In this document: in pieces, positions 1-33,287 of the stretch
Position numbering within the stretch: the stretch's first letter is position 1
How the letters are laid out: the number at the start of each line of letters is the position of its first letter
Source of the DNA: Lineus longissimus
Taxonomy: Eukaryota; Nemertea; Pilidiophora; Heteronemertea; Lineidae
NCBI RefSeq assembly: GCF_910592395.1
Contig: NC_088314.1
Location: forward strand, 4,526,001 to 4,590,000
Reading direction: 5' to 3'
Length of the DNA: 64,000 nt
Translations under genes and position numbers: made by a program
Notes under the pieces: model-generated
What the model was told of the DNA's origin: nothing
The model's input: the letters and a program-made list of their open reading frames with translations, nothing else
Databases searched by the model: none

Positions 1-2156
1 GGCTATATGTTGAGAAGGATTTTCTTCAGGGGTGATAACAATGGTGATGAAAATGAGAGTAATTCTGTCATGTAACCAAATAAACATGCAGGAAATCCAT
101 GCAGAAATAAATGAAACACAGAAAGCATCCCTAGCATCAAGCAAGCGTACAACGTGCAACTATATGGCATCTCGGATGTGGTGATTGGATATGGCTTCAT
201 CCAGCCAACCAGCCAAAAATAAACTGTGGAGACCTCTGTCTAGCTATAAGTAAATCAAATGTGCAGGGTTGTGGGGGTAAATTAGGTAGAATCACTGGTG
301 CCATGTCCCCATGTTAGGGAAAAATGGCAACCAATGGAAAATTATTCCAAAAATCTTTACCGGTACAACATCCAGACTTACCATGCGTTATCGTGATACT
401 AGAACACAAAGAGATCGATGCCAAACGGTCTGCAACATGGCCAATATGAAACGGAACAAAAAATGACTAAGCCAAAAGCGATCGAATACGAAATGTTGTT
501 ACAACATCGGATCTCAGGAGTACTATCAAAAATGCAGGGAATTTCTGATGTAAATGAAATTTCATGACAACACCAATACACTGGAGCATTATGATCAAAA
601 TGCAAGAATTTAATATTATGTTCCCTGGGGACAGTTGGTGTGTGCAATATGAGATAAAATAAGTTAGGAGCATACGGGTAAATAAACGATTCTCGCTCAT
701 ATCTGATATAAGACCGATGACCCTCAGGCATGGTCCTTTATGTCCATAAGTTAACATTTTACGGGACACGCTTAGGACCTGAGGTAACAAAAAGGAAAGT
801 GAAGAAGACTAATTTGTTACCCCAGAACATACTGTTAATTCCTCTACAGTAGGTCGCTTATAGCATGGAAGGCAGACACTTTCAACATGCCTATGGGGAA
901 GATCTCCTCGCCCCGAAATCATTAAGTAACCTGCGAATCTGATCAGGACACTAAGCCCTTGATACCAGATATATCGGATGACCTTTCCGATCGACTGACA
1001 CATTGTCTAGGTTTGGTTAATCATGAGAAGTGACAATGTGATCGGTTGGGATTAGGACCCAATAGGATGCACTTACATTTGGATGAAGCGAGATTATGTT
1101 TGGCCTTGATGATCATGATAGAGACAGAAATTTGTGATAGACTGCGAGACACAGTGGATCTTCCCTTAGCAGACACATCTCTTAAAGGACACACACTGCA
1201 CTTGATACTGAATTGGTTGCCCACAAAATTTGGGAAGTCTACAGTAGCCGACTGACAGGCAAGAGTACATCCATTGATTATTCACTGCATCATGCTAACA
1301 TGCTAACTAGAAGTAATCACGTCTGATTACTGAGGCACAGCAAGAGAACATGCCAGTCGTGACATTACACAGGAATGAACATAACGAGGATGACATTTAT
1401 AATATGAATTATATGGACTGATTGAGAGAGCAAAGAAACCCCCTCAACTGTGTGGTCTCAGAGGACACACCTAGATAACTTCTGCTGTTGCGGATGATGT
1501 GAAATTTTGAAGAAAATTCTTTAATGGTAAAAAATTGCATTAGGAATCAAACTTGTGCAAAATGTAAACAGACTTTTGCGGCTCCAACAAACACCCTTGA
1601 TTTAGTCGCAATATATGCAACACTCTAAGTCTAATGTTAGAGACGTTGAACTCTTACCGTCCTCATCACAGTCAGCAGGCGTGGTCTTCTGGACGGACTG
1701 AAGGCGTGGATCTAACCAGTGGGTCGTCTCCGAATTGTGACTAGAAGAGAGAACATACAAACTGTAAGCCTTTCACAGGTTATTATTACAGTTAATCAAG
1801 TGTCAATTTCCAGGCGAGCCGTAGACCGAGAGGTTTCATTAACTGGCCAACACCTGGCCTTAGAGGATGATCCTTTAACTGCACCTTTGGCTTTGAAGAG
1901 GGCTGCACGGATCCTTGGTGCAGAATTCCATAAAACCAGTCCAATTTTGAACTCAAGCAAGCTTACGCAGTAGCTTTTATGGGCAATACTCAGCAAAGCG
2001 ATTAGATTTCATCTAAAAGGAACTGCCCATTTTCAATTCCCCATAATAGTTATCTTTGCATCAGCACTTGTGTCAGATTCATCCTTTATTCTTGCAGTGA
2101 GGCAGACTACTGAACACAAGAAGAAAACACCAATTCTTCTTGAAAGTTTCACTCAC
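1..2156. other. MAGI intron (partial), no exon seen
   Basis: This stretch lies downstream of the last MAGI exon visible in the window (minus strand) and should be intron. The second half of the WW1 domain must follow, but I found no minus-strand exon carrying it here, so it is probably beyond position 1. I see no repeat or RNA gene that I can name. The short open frames present lack splice sites or domain similarity. Confidence 0.6.
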
Positions 2157-24208
<22,052 letters not shown>

Positions 24209-24695
24209 CGTGCTATTTTGCCAATAACCCCTGTGTAATTCTAACCTTATGAAGCCCTACTGCACGTATCCATGTACACAGTGTGTGCACATATTTATTT
24301 ACAGGTATAGGTACACCAAAATTTGCCCAGTGCATTTTTGGCAGGTACTGCACTGTAGGACAACCATCTCGGATATCCCCAAATAAGACCACACAGAAAA
24401 CCAGAAATCGGCTACATCCCGTGATCAAATTATTCCTGGTGATGTCAAGATTATCCCGGACGTGTTTTTGTGAATATTTGATCACGATTAGGACAGTAAT
24501 TTAACGTAAAACACGGCCAAAATCCCGTGATCATGCACACGGTTGTTTTCGTTAGCTCCCAACAATACGCATGCGCGCACTTCACTATCAACAGTTGGTC
24601 GTCCATTCCTGGAGTGTCGTAAAAAGGCCCCGCCCACTACATGACCACTCTCCAAGCGTCGTACATGGTGATGAATACAGGCCATCTCGGCCTAA
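24209..24695 (-). promoter_or_regulatory. MAGI 5' flank / presumed promoter
   Basis: This region lies immediately upstream of the MAGI start codon. An NRF1-like palindrome (CGCATGCGCGCA, 24,569-24,580) is the most recognisable site. No TATA box is evident. The right boundary is set by the DNA element starting at 24,696, so the usable upstream region is under 500 bp unless regulation extends through the repeat. Confidence 0.35.
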
Positions 24696-25407
24696 GGTCT
24701 CATTAGGAAGGGTTTTTTTTATTCATGCGCGGCCAAGCCCTAACCGTAGTTCCTAAAATCATTGATTTCTCGGTCCTCACAGTTTGTCAGTGTTGATTCA
24801 GCAGTTGTTTTGGCAAAGACATGTTTTTTTGAGTTTCTGAAACCTAGAGCGCTACTCAATAGGCAGTTAACAAGAAACTACGCATTTACTGTTGTTGCCG
24901 ACGTATGTGTACACTGAACTTGGGACGTGCGTCGGCACCGTGTTGCAATGCCGTCCAGTGCCAGTTGGTGCGTTTTTCGCTGATTTGTGCAAAATTCAAC
25001 ATATCTCAAAAGTTCAATGGTTGACCCTCGTTTTTTTTTTGAATTTTGTGTAGCGTAACCAACTGTCTTTCATGGGAGAATGGTCACTGTAAGAATTATT
25101 CAGAAAAAATGTATAATATTTGGAGTTTTTCGTGATTGTCCGGCCCAATTGGCAATATTGCCATTTGGGATGGTGAACAGAGCTAGGAGCAAATGCGACG
25201 GTTATGATTTATTTAAAGAAATAAAATGCCCTATTTAACATCCTGCAGAATCAGGGGAATCGGGCGTTTCCAGTGATATACGACACAAATAGGTTGTCCT
25301 CATGCATTCACTTTGGAATGGAAACGCATTTTAAAATAGATCTTACGTACTGTTTAATGGGGCACGTCATCATCGCGTACATTTGGGAAAAAATCCCTAA
25401 CGAGACC
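24696..25407. mobile_element. GGTCTC-ended DNA element, copy 1 (uninterrupted)
   Basis: This ~712-bp element has imperfect terminal inverted repeats: GGTCTCATTAGG at the left, inverted GGTCTCGTTAGGG at the right. It has no coding capacity. A second diverged copy sits at 50,906-52,532 and is split by a foldback element, so this copy is its empty-site reference (GTTGATTC near 24,793). Flanks are TAA and TTA. A PIF/Harbinger-like affiliation is possible but unproven. Confidence 0.7.
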
Positions 25408-25649
25408 TTAAGACGTAATGACGACATTTTCATGAGCTCAGAAACTCAGTATTAATTTCAACTTAACCACGTAGCTATGAATACTTTTAATAATTTCCAA
25501 ACAGAAATCTATATGAAATATGCAATATTGGTGAACAGAGCGCCGTTTAAAACAACAGTGCGTCATCGCTTTTAACTGTCCTAAATATCTGGTGAAAAGA
25601 CAACTTGGATCATGTCACATCTAGTCGGGACAATTACAGATTACATGGC
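25408..25649. other. short intergenic spacer
   Basis: Nothing recognised. It leads into the MULE transposase relic. Confidence 0.4.
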
Positions 25650-25910
25650 ACTTCAATCTTGTAGAGACATGTTACACCCTGTAATGGAACACGACTGTGC
25701 GACAGACTCTGTCGTGGGATGGCACATCCAGGGAAGACCTCTCAGACCCTGAAGAAATAATTGTGTACCCGTGGAAGGGACCGAAGGATTCCTTAGACGC
25801 GACGTCAAAGTCGGAGAAAGACGCCACTTGATCTTCGCCTCAGATGACAACTCGGCCTACTCAAGAACGCGAAGACTTGGTACGCCGACGCGACATTCAA
25901 AGTTGTCAAG
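25650..25910 (+). pseudogene. MULE-type transposase remnant
   Basis: Conceptual translation in shifting plus-strand frames gives RRHLIFASDD followed, one frame over, by LKNAKTWYADATFKVV. This matches the start of the DDE domain in Mutator-like (MULE/FLYWCH-associated) transposases, where the D of Y-DATFKV is the first catalytic Asp. A TGA stop and at least one frameshift break it, and the downstream catalytic region is missing. It is a dead fragment that may once have mobilised the surrounding palindrome-rich repeats. Confidence 0.6.
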
Positions 25911-25936
25911 TCACCATTTACCATGGGAACACTGAA

Positions 25937-26191
25937 TTCACCATGGTGAATCCCTGATCATTAAAATGCCACCTGCTTTTTGTCTTGTCTCGACTGGATG
26001 TGACATGATCCAGGTTGTCTTTTCTCCAGGATTCTAGTTTTGTGTAGCTGTCCATCTGACTGAGGAGAGCAGGAGATCAAAGTCATCCTTAATTACATAA
26101 AGAGACTACTCTGGACCAGACATTTAGGACAGTAATACCAGGTTCTGGTCAGTTTAAACGAAAGTCCTTCCTCCTAGCTCCCCTGTTGTGT
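25937..26191 (+). repeat. direct repeat, left copy
   Basis: This ~255-bp segment starts at a TTCACCATGGTGAA palindrome, continues with TCCCTGATCATTAAAATG and ends near CTCCCCTGTTGTGT. It is ~90% similar to 27,230-27,470. The two copies bracket the 279-bp tandem duplication. Confidence 0.8.
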
Positions 26192-26490
26192 ACATACCAG
26201 GTCTCTGGTCCATTCCCTCCCTGTAGCTCCCCTGCCGTTGACCATCGGTACTACAAGAAACGAACACACGACGTACCCATGGGAGCAATGCGGGCCGAAT
26301 TTGGGTGGTATATAAACAAGTTGACTGCATATTTATAGTTAGATAAGTCGCATCATACATGCTTAGACATGATGAATGACGGATCTGCGGTAGCTGGTTT
26401 GGGGTTCCAGCTGTAAATCGTCCCCCGCCCTAAAAACGGGCGATATTTTTGATTTTATTCAAAGTATAGTTCCAATTTCTTAGCTCAGGA
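26192..26490 (+). repeat. dispersed repeat related to 48,685-48,975
   Basis: The stretch contains AGCTCCCCTGCCGTTG, a GGTTTGGGGTTC segment, then TCGTCCCCCGCCC, and finally a TTAGCTCAG-GATG end. It shares these blocks in the same order with 48.69-48.97 kb at moderate divergence. It is non-coding and of unknown family. Confidence 0.5.
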
Positions 26491-26702
26491 TGACTCTGAG
26501 GCACATGACAGTGACGACAACTTTGACGAATGTTTTATCATAATAGTTAACTACTGGCATCAGTATTAGTTTGCAGTCATTTCATCCATTATCATGCCAT
26601 CCTGAGGAAATCAGGGGTTAATGGTCGCCGTGAACATTACCGCTCGCAGCTCGTCAGTGGCATGTCGTACATAGCTACTAAGAGTAACCACTTTTTGATA
26701 TA

Positions 26703-27240
26703 TGAAGAAGTTAGGCATGTGCCACAGCAACATGTATGGGATCAATGCCGAGGGATATGAAAGGTATTACACAAACCCTTGGGCTGCGCCTAGCCCAAAA
26801 GGTGATACAGTGAATCAGGGGGTACAGATTGGAGAAATCATTTTGTCCGTGTGCTGCGCCTGGAAAAAAAGCACGCTGAAAAACCCCACACGGATAAGAT
26901 TTCACCATGGTGAACATGGTTAACTCTCATTTACCATGGTGAACACTGAATTCACCATGGTGAACACTGAATTCACCATGGTGAAGAAGTTAGGCATGTG
27001 CCACAGCAACATGTATGGGATCAATGCCGAGGGATATGAAAGGTATTACACAAACCCTTGGGCTGCGCCTAGCCCAAAAGGTGATACAGTGAATCAGGGG
27101 GTACAGCTTGGAGAAATCATTTTGTCCGTGTGCTGCGCCTGGAAAAAAAGCACGCTGAAAAACCCCACACGGATAAGATTTCACCATGGTGAACATGGTT
27201 AACTCTCATTTACCATGGTGAACACTGAATTCACCATGGT
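26703..27240 (+). repeat. 279-bp tandem duplication
   Basis: Two nearly identical units (period 279 bp) begin at GAAGAAGTTAGGCATG (26,704 and 26,983). By eye they differ at about one base (CAGATTGG versus CAGCTTGG). Each unit contains a ~70-codon open frame in both strands, which is why paired ORFs appear. No domain is recognisable and I do not call a gene. The near-identity indicates a recent event. Confidence 0.9.
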
Positions 27241-27470
27241 GTATCCCTGATCATTAAAATGCCACCTGATTTTTTGTCTTGTCCCGACTGGATGTGACAT
27301 CATCCAGGTTGTCTTTCTCCAGGATTCTAGTTTTGTGTAGCTGTCCATCTGACTGAGGAGAGCAGGAGATCAAAGTCACCCTCAATTACATAAAGAGACT
27401 ACTCTGGACCAGACATTTAGGACAGTTATACCTAGGTTCTGGTCCTTCCTCCCTAGCTCCCCTGTTGTGT
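27230..27470 (+). repeat. direct repeat, right copy
   Basis: This is the partner of 25,937-26,191, with the same TCCCTGATCATTAAAATG start and CTCCCCTGTTGTGT end. It has small indels. Confidence 0.8.
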
Positions 27471-28603
27471 ATCTGAGGGTGGATGCAGGATTTGAATACC
27501 CCCCCCCCCCCCCTCCCAGCTGAGCTAATTACAGCTAGCGGAGGATAAAAATATGACATGCAAATAAGAAAGAAAGGTTTGAAATGCGAAATGAATTCAT
27601 CGTCTGCGGCTATAGTTGGAACTGAGGTGGCAGGTCTTCAGTCTTCGCTCCAGTGACTGGGAGTATGAATTACACGACCAGGTTTTGATTTACAGATGGC
27701 AGATAAGAACTTATATTGAAAGGAAAGTCGTGTAACATTTACAAGTATGACTAGTATTTATGTCACTTGTATCTTAATGTCTCCTATTAATTGCCGATAT
27801 GTCGGCAGTTTAAGATGACATCAGCACTAAGCATGCTAAGTTTTTATGCCTGCCCACTCCAGGTACGTCTAGTGCTCCTCATGCCTAGTCTATATTTTGG
27901 TCGTGAACTGCATTTAACAGGAGAGGTCGTTCCCCGGCGAACTCGGCCCGGCCCTTCTGAAATCAGCAGAAAAACCTTCAATTTTCTCCTGTATCGCCCA
28001 ATGAATTATCTTCAAATTTAAAGGAAAGGTAGACTATGGTATACCAACTAAACGAGTGCAACTGATATTCACATATAAGAAGAAATTAAACCAAAAAAAA
28101 AATGTATAACCCAGGCAGAGTTGGTTTTTTACCCAGGTCGAGTTGGTCCGGGGCGAGGCCGAGCTGGTGGGCCGAGTTGGCGTTAGGCCGAGATGGCCCT
28201 GCACCATGGTGATCTTGTTGCCAAGTCTCACTCGACCTACTGTCTCTGCCACAGTTGTGACAACTTCAGCGGGTGCATGTAAATTGGACATTTTGCCCGG
28301 CGCCCGGGAGACTGATGACATGACATGACATATATCAAATATCAAATAGTTTATTGTTCCGTATAAAATAAATTTACATTGGATAGAGTTACAATAAACT
28401 TGGTGTAGTTAGATTGGAGAAAAAGAAGAGAGTGGTGTTATATAAGATCTGTCTTGGGAAATGTACCCATATTACATGAGTGCATGTGTGGAAGGAATAC
28501 GTGTACATATATAGTAAAAAGCAAACAACCATAAAACAGATTATCTAAATGACATATTAAAATTGAGGTTGTGAGAGAATCGACCTTTCTTTTGAAACCA
28601 TCA
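27471..28603. other. intergenic, C15 run and anonymous sequence
   Basis: A C15 homopolymer lies at 27,499-27,513. GC-rich GGCCGAG-TGG repeats occur near 28,140-28,195. The end (28,330-28,603) is probably the 3' tail of the LINE relic on the minus strand. No gene was recognised. Confidence 0.5.
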
Positions 28604-28885
28604 TCACAAAATGAACTTAAATTTTATAATTGTTTTACCCTCGGAGTTTACAAATACAAGATAGAAGTATAAATCAGTTATAGATGATAAAAGGTTAACT
28701 CTGAGGTCAGCATATAGAGGACAGTCAAATAAAAAGTGGGATTCGTCTTCAGCAGCTGATGAACCGGATTTAAGGCAGGAGGAACACAAAGGTTCAGACC
28801 AAGGGGGGCTTCGAAATAAGATGTCTTCCCCTTTCTATTTGTAAAGAATGGTTGCTGATTCGAAGTCTAGTAAGAGATGTTAGGT
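28604..28885 (-). pseudogene. non-LTR retrotransposon (LINE) C-terminal remnant
   Basis: Minus-strand translation gives LRISNHSLQIERGRH, then a frame break, then CSSCLKSGSS and DESHFLFDCPLYADLR. This order (R-S-H-L-IE-GR followed by a C-C-H-C zinc-binding tail with HFLF-CPLY) is typical of the region after the reverse transcriptase in many animal LINEs. Stops and frameshifts make it a 5'-truncated dead copy. The downstream AT-rich sequence to ~28,340 may be its 3' UTR. Confidence 0.65.
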
Positions 28886-29009
28886 CAGACCACTCCAAGA
28901 CTGCAGGCCCAGATGACTGCTGTTGTGAATGTCATTGTCTTCCAGAAAATTGTAAGATGCCAGCTTAGACCAAGCCAGATTATAATGCATTTACTGGAAT
29001 ACCCTTTGG

Positions 29010-29176
29010 AAAAGTGTGTCTCAATTTCACCATGGTAAATCCACATTTCACCATGGTAAACTGACAGCACTTCACCATGGTAAATTGGGACACTGAAATA
29101 TTTTACCTTGGGGAGCATGGTAAATTCTACATTCACCATGGTGAGCATGGTAAATCTGAGATCTTTTTCGTAAGAG
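29010..29176. mobile_element. short MITE of the ACCATGGT palindrome family
   Basis: The left end is like CCCTTTGGAAAAGTGTGTCTC and the right end like GAGATCTTTTTCGTAAGAG, approximate inverted repeats. The inside holds four TTCACCATGGTAAA-type motifs. The same ends and interior recur at ~47,165-47,310, and in reverse at ~46,915-47,000. Confidence 0.6.
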
Positions 29177-29355
29177 TATGCATCAAGCCACCCCCCTCCC
29201 TCCCACTATATATCCCCCATCTCAATCTTTCCGGGGTAAACAATGTGTATGCAAGCAGTAATTGAAAAAAGCAGACAGTTGCTACAAAAATATTTATTAC
29301 AAGATAAAGCACACACATGTCCGATGAAAATTCTTTTTTTAATCAAGCCAACAAA

Positions 29356-29703
29356 ATTCCTGTTTGTTAGGTTTTTCGGCTAAGGTGGAGATTCATAGAA
29401 ACAAGTGTTTTCAAGACAATGAAACTAATAAAATGGCACATATGATATAAACATTTTTTAATCCAACCAACAAAAGATTATTCTTAATGTTTGGTGCTAC
29501 ATTGACCTTGCCTGTGAAATCTCTACCTTGACCTTCTCTGTGAATAAACTGATTGTAAGAGAAATTTGGGATACTTTTTTTCAAAATCTTTATTTACCAC
29601 TCAAAGAACCATTCCTGTTTGTTAGGTTTTTCGGCTAAGGTGGAGATTCATAGAAACAAGTGTTTTCAAGACAATGAAACTAATAAAATGGCACATATGA
29701 TAT
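29356..29703. repeat. 93-bp exact direct repeat downstream of APEX2
   Basis: The segment beginning ATTCCTGTTTGTTAGG occurs at 29,356-29,448 and again at 29,611-29,703, identical by eye, with ~160 bp between. It lies just 3' of the APEX2 stop codon and probably inside its 3' UTR. Candidate minus-strand AATAAA signals are near 29,588 and 29,523. Confidence 0.9.
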
Positions 29704-29761
29704 TTCACAAACACAAACCACAACATGCATGGATGAATGGCTTACTCAGTGAATAGCTCTA

Positions 29762-32700
29762 TCACTTTGAAGCACCTTTCTTTTCTTTCGTAACCCACTT
29801 GAAAAAATCACACTTCGCTTCTGGATTTTTAGCATGCCCATCTGGCCGATTACACACCCAGAACTGGCGTCCTTTATTCATACTGTCTTTCTTGACAGTT
29901 CTCAACAAGCATGGCTCCTTATGGCCTGAACACAAAGGAGCAGGGGGTGGTCCTTTGAAAATGTCCTTCCATAAGCTAGCACTGCCACTAGATTTACTTG
30001 ACCCATTTCCAGATTTAACAACCAGATTGACAGACACTTTGGCTTGTTCAGCATGCGGGTTTGACGAAGCACTTTCAGATACAGAGGAGCTACAAATACT
30101 AGGTTTCATCTGAGAACCAGACAAGATTTGAGATTTTCGTACTGAGTCAGCAGACGACGTTGCTTCATTCACTGTTTTACTTTTTTGAGAGAACATAGAA
30201 AAAATACTTGTCTGTTTCCCAGATGATGAGGTATTGACCTTTGCTTTCTTTGAAGGCTGCACTTGAGTCAGTGATCCAGGTCTCTTTTTACCAAAAATGT
30301 CCAATGCAGTTCCAACAGTGGGAGCAGACTCACTTCTGGCACTATCCTTTCGAGGCGATGTAGTTTTTATTGGAGATTTCACAAGTGGTTTGGAACCCAT
30401 CGAAAAAAAGTCCACTAACTTTTTCTGCTTTGCCGCAAACTGATGTAAATATTTGGTACAGATCGATGGTGGTTTCATTGCAGTTTCTAGTATGAGATCC
30501 AATTCTGCCCGGACTGGACAATGATCAGAACCCATCACCTCCGTCATAAGGTAACACTCTGTGAAGCTCTCCAAAACTAACGATTTATCACCCATTATTA
30601 AATCTATTCTAGTCCCATAGTTAAGTTTTCTTGCGCCTGTCATATTGCACCAACAGGTATATGCTTCTTCTTGGTTTGGATGAAAATATCTGAACGAATC
30701 CACAAATAAGCCTGGAGTAGTCCGAGCAAATTGACGCACATATTCTGCATGGTTTTCTCGAACTGCCTTTGTGATTGGTTTCCCTGATCTTGTACGTGGC
30801 AGCCTTTTTTTAACGTTTGATTTTGTACTGTCCTGACTGCTGCCACTGCTACTCACTGACTCCTGTGATTGGGTAACATTTGAGTTCTGTGACTGATGAA
30901 CAGTATTTTCCTCTGCATTCTCCTTATGGATTCTGCACAGAAACTGATCAAGCCACTTACGAGCAGGTTTTGCCATGAATTCCTGAAGGAGAAAAAAAGG
31001 AAATTCAACTATTGAGACATAAGATTTATATCATAAACTATTTCTGAAACTTGAGAACTGCATTGTGACATCATTACGCCTACAACCGCAGGCTTAGAGA
31101 AATGAAGTTTTTGTTCAGTCAGTGGGAATTGATTGCCTTGGAGGTAGAATATTGGATTTCAAGCCCAGGTAGGAATTTCATCTTGCACGTTACATTTCAA
31201 TGATAATAGTGTGCATCAAACATTTGACCCTGGGATAAAGAGTTCTATGCTCTAATGGAGTGGAACACACTGTGAATTTCAACACAGACAATGCATGATT
31301 TCTATGAGCAGAGCACATGCAGACTGAACGAAAAACTTACATCCTCTTCATCTGGATCGCCAACATCAATTGGTCGATGTGAGGTATTGATATCACCCAG
31401 AACTAGCACATGACTGAAAATACATATATAAAGTGAGTTGAGACACATGTTAAACAGGCTTTCTTTAAAAAAAATTATTTTCTATAAACAAAATTGAAAA
31501 AAAGAGGATGGGAAAATGGTCCCTGGCATCTTTCATTGCTTTGGAGAACACCGAGTGACTGTTACATTGATACTTACTGTCCTTCATTCACAAGAGCTTC
31601 AGCCCTGATCTGAACAAGTCTGTAGAACTCAAGTTTGAACTTTTGACGTTCTTCATTCTCTGGGGGGGCACGAGGACAATAAAGATTGATAAGCACCAGA
31701 AACTTGTCAGAACCTCTGGAAAAAAATGGATAGAAATCAGTTAAACAAATAAGTCATTTACCACACAGGTAGGATTAGCAGGAGAATGGTCATTTTTCCT
31801 CAATTTCATCCTGTTCCCTTGACAATAATCACTCTGTTCTCTAATTGAAGTTTTTAAATGTGATGCATTCCTCAGTGACTCTGACCAAATCATTGAGCTA
31901 TTTTAGTATTCAATTCCAGTATATGCCATTTTAGGGGTAGTGTGTATCTGAAACAGATAGGAGTAAAATAGAGATTGTATTCATTGCACACCTCCCGTTT
32001 CTGATTGGCACGACAGGATTAAATTCAAACAGTTACAATGAGCCAATCAAGGAGTTGTGCCAACCACCAATTTTGATTTTCTCTGGGGGTAAAAGGTATT
32101 TTTGTATAGGAAATTACAATCTAGTGCTCTCTAACGATACAAACCTTATCTTGTGACGAGTGAGGATGCATCTTCCTTCATTGTCCAATGCCTGTAATTC
32201 CTCCTCGCTGAAGACAGTCTGGTCTCCATAGCAACCGATACCATCATCAATGTCTGCATTCAATAATCCTGTTAAGCCTTCTTCCGCACTCTCTGGAGTT
32301 GCACTATCTTTACAATAGATGGCAACACCTGAATAGCCTGATTTCCCCCGTGCGTAACTGTAGTACGAACTGTAGCCATCGACCAGTGCAGTATGTTCAT
32401 CTAGTAAATCACCTGAAATGACATGTGATCATTAACACCAACTGGTACTATGAGAAATACAACAAAAGTTGTTCTTGCCATGCTGATCCACCGTCGTGAG
32501 GAGACTTCAGGACTGATATTCACCGCCGCTAAGTCGGCATGTTTCTTGTTTGAGATGGTCATGGCAGGTATTCCAGTCGTGACTGTTTGAGGAACTCTTG
32601 AGAGAAGGACAAACCAGCGTGACCAACAACACGTTCTTTGTTCGGTGTGTAACATTCACGTCCATGACGCCGATTTGAAAGGACACCTTTGGCTTTGTCG

Positions 32701-33064
32701 GGCTCGAATGGAGAGGACGTCAGGCTTTTTGCCGCTTTGGCCACTGCGGACAAATCTATGTACCCAACAAAATAACACGGTCTTCCCTTACGCGAGCTAA
32801 ACAAGCCATGGTCGTGCAGCTCTGGTTTGGGCTTGTCATTTGACATCAAGGATCAATGATCCGATAATGGGTTAACTTCTAAAATGTGCTAAAACTGTAC
32901 ACTGAATTTCTATTTTCGGACAACACGAAAAGTATGAAATGAAACATACGCGTTATCTTGGTCTCTTGAAGACAAATTATATCAGAATCGAATGAGTCTA
33001 ATAACTGCTTCACTGATTCCTTTGCGGCACGGATGCCATTAATATTCCAGGTCAAGATCTTCAT
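29762..33064 (-). CDS. APEX2: AP endonuclease 2 (APEX2), complete, five exons
   Basis: APE2 is an exonuclease-III-fold nuclease that processes 3' ends at damaged sites with PCNA and supports ATR-Chk1 signalling. Exons (minus): 32950-33064, 32145-32412, 31578-31715, 31341-31413 and 29762-30982. All splice sites are GT/AG and the phases join to 604 residues (human is 518). Visible motifs: start [10 protein letters not shown], metal ligand in CLQETK (Glu ~34), [18 protein letters not shown] (residues ~180-190) and GSDHCPV (His ~352). QKKLVDFF (~384-391) fits a PCNA-interacting PIP box. A Ser/Lys-rich linker leads to a C-terminal zf-GRF (~545-600, CSGHKEPC ... [10 protein letters not shown] ... 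CDFF). The extra length is in a Ser/Gln insert after exon 4 and in the linker. It shares a 223-bp head-to-head promoter with TMPO. Confidence 0.96.
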
Positions 33065-33287
33065 TGCTTTTTGGGGAGAAGTGAATAAAAGGCAGATAAA
33101 AGTTCCCCTTTGCTAAACTGTTTCGGTGGCTGCAATTTGACGATTATTTACAGACATTGCAGAATTAGCCAATCAGAAGTTCGGTTATAAAACGTTTCTA
33201 TCGCCTCGTAACCGGGTCGCCATTTTTAAAGCGGCAAATTTTGTGTGGCGATTGTCAATTTCCGTGTCAATTTCCCGGAATTGCATC
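33065..33287. promoter_or_regulatory. bidirectional promoter between APEX2 and TMPO
   Basis: Only 223 bp separate the two divergent start codons. Recognisable sites are a CCAAT box (GCCAATCAG, 33,168-33,176), a YY1-like GCCATTTTTA (33,218-33,227) and an ETS-like CCCGGAAT near 33,275. No clear TATA box serves both directions. The compact divergent layout suits co-expressed nuclear genes. The BEL element leaves this interval untouched but adds an LTR promoter 111 bp into TMPO. Confidence 0.6.

Larger units (their letters stand above)
25937..27243. repeat. array of TTCACCATGGTGAA-type palindromes
   Basis: The 14-bp self-complementary motif TTCACCATGGTGAA, or the variant TTTACCATGGTGAA, occurs at 25,937, 26,901, 26,930, 26,951, 26,972, 27,180 and ~27,209, and nearly so at 27,230. 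Related TTTACCATGGTAAA motifs recur at 29.0-29.15 kb and 46.9-47.3 kb. This marks a dispersed element family with subterminal palindromes. See the findings. Confidence 0.85.

Noticed and set aside
26702-27202. Pair of 73- and 88-codon plus-strand ORFs, similar to each other
   Set aside because: They arise from the 279-bp tandem duplication. Their similarity is DNA identity, not protein conservation, and the antisense strand is equally open.
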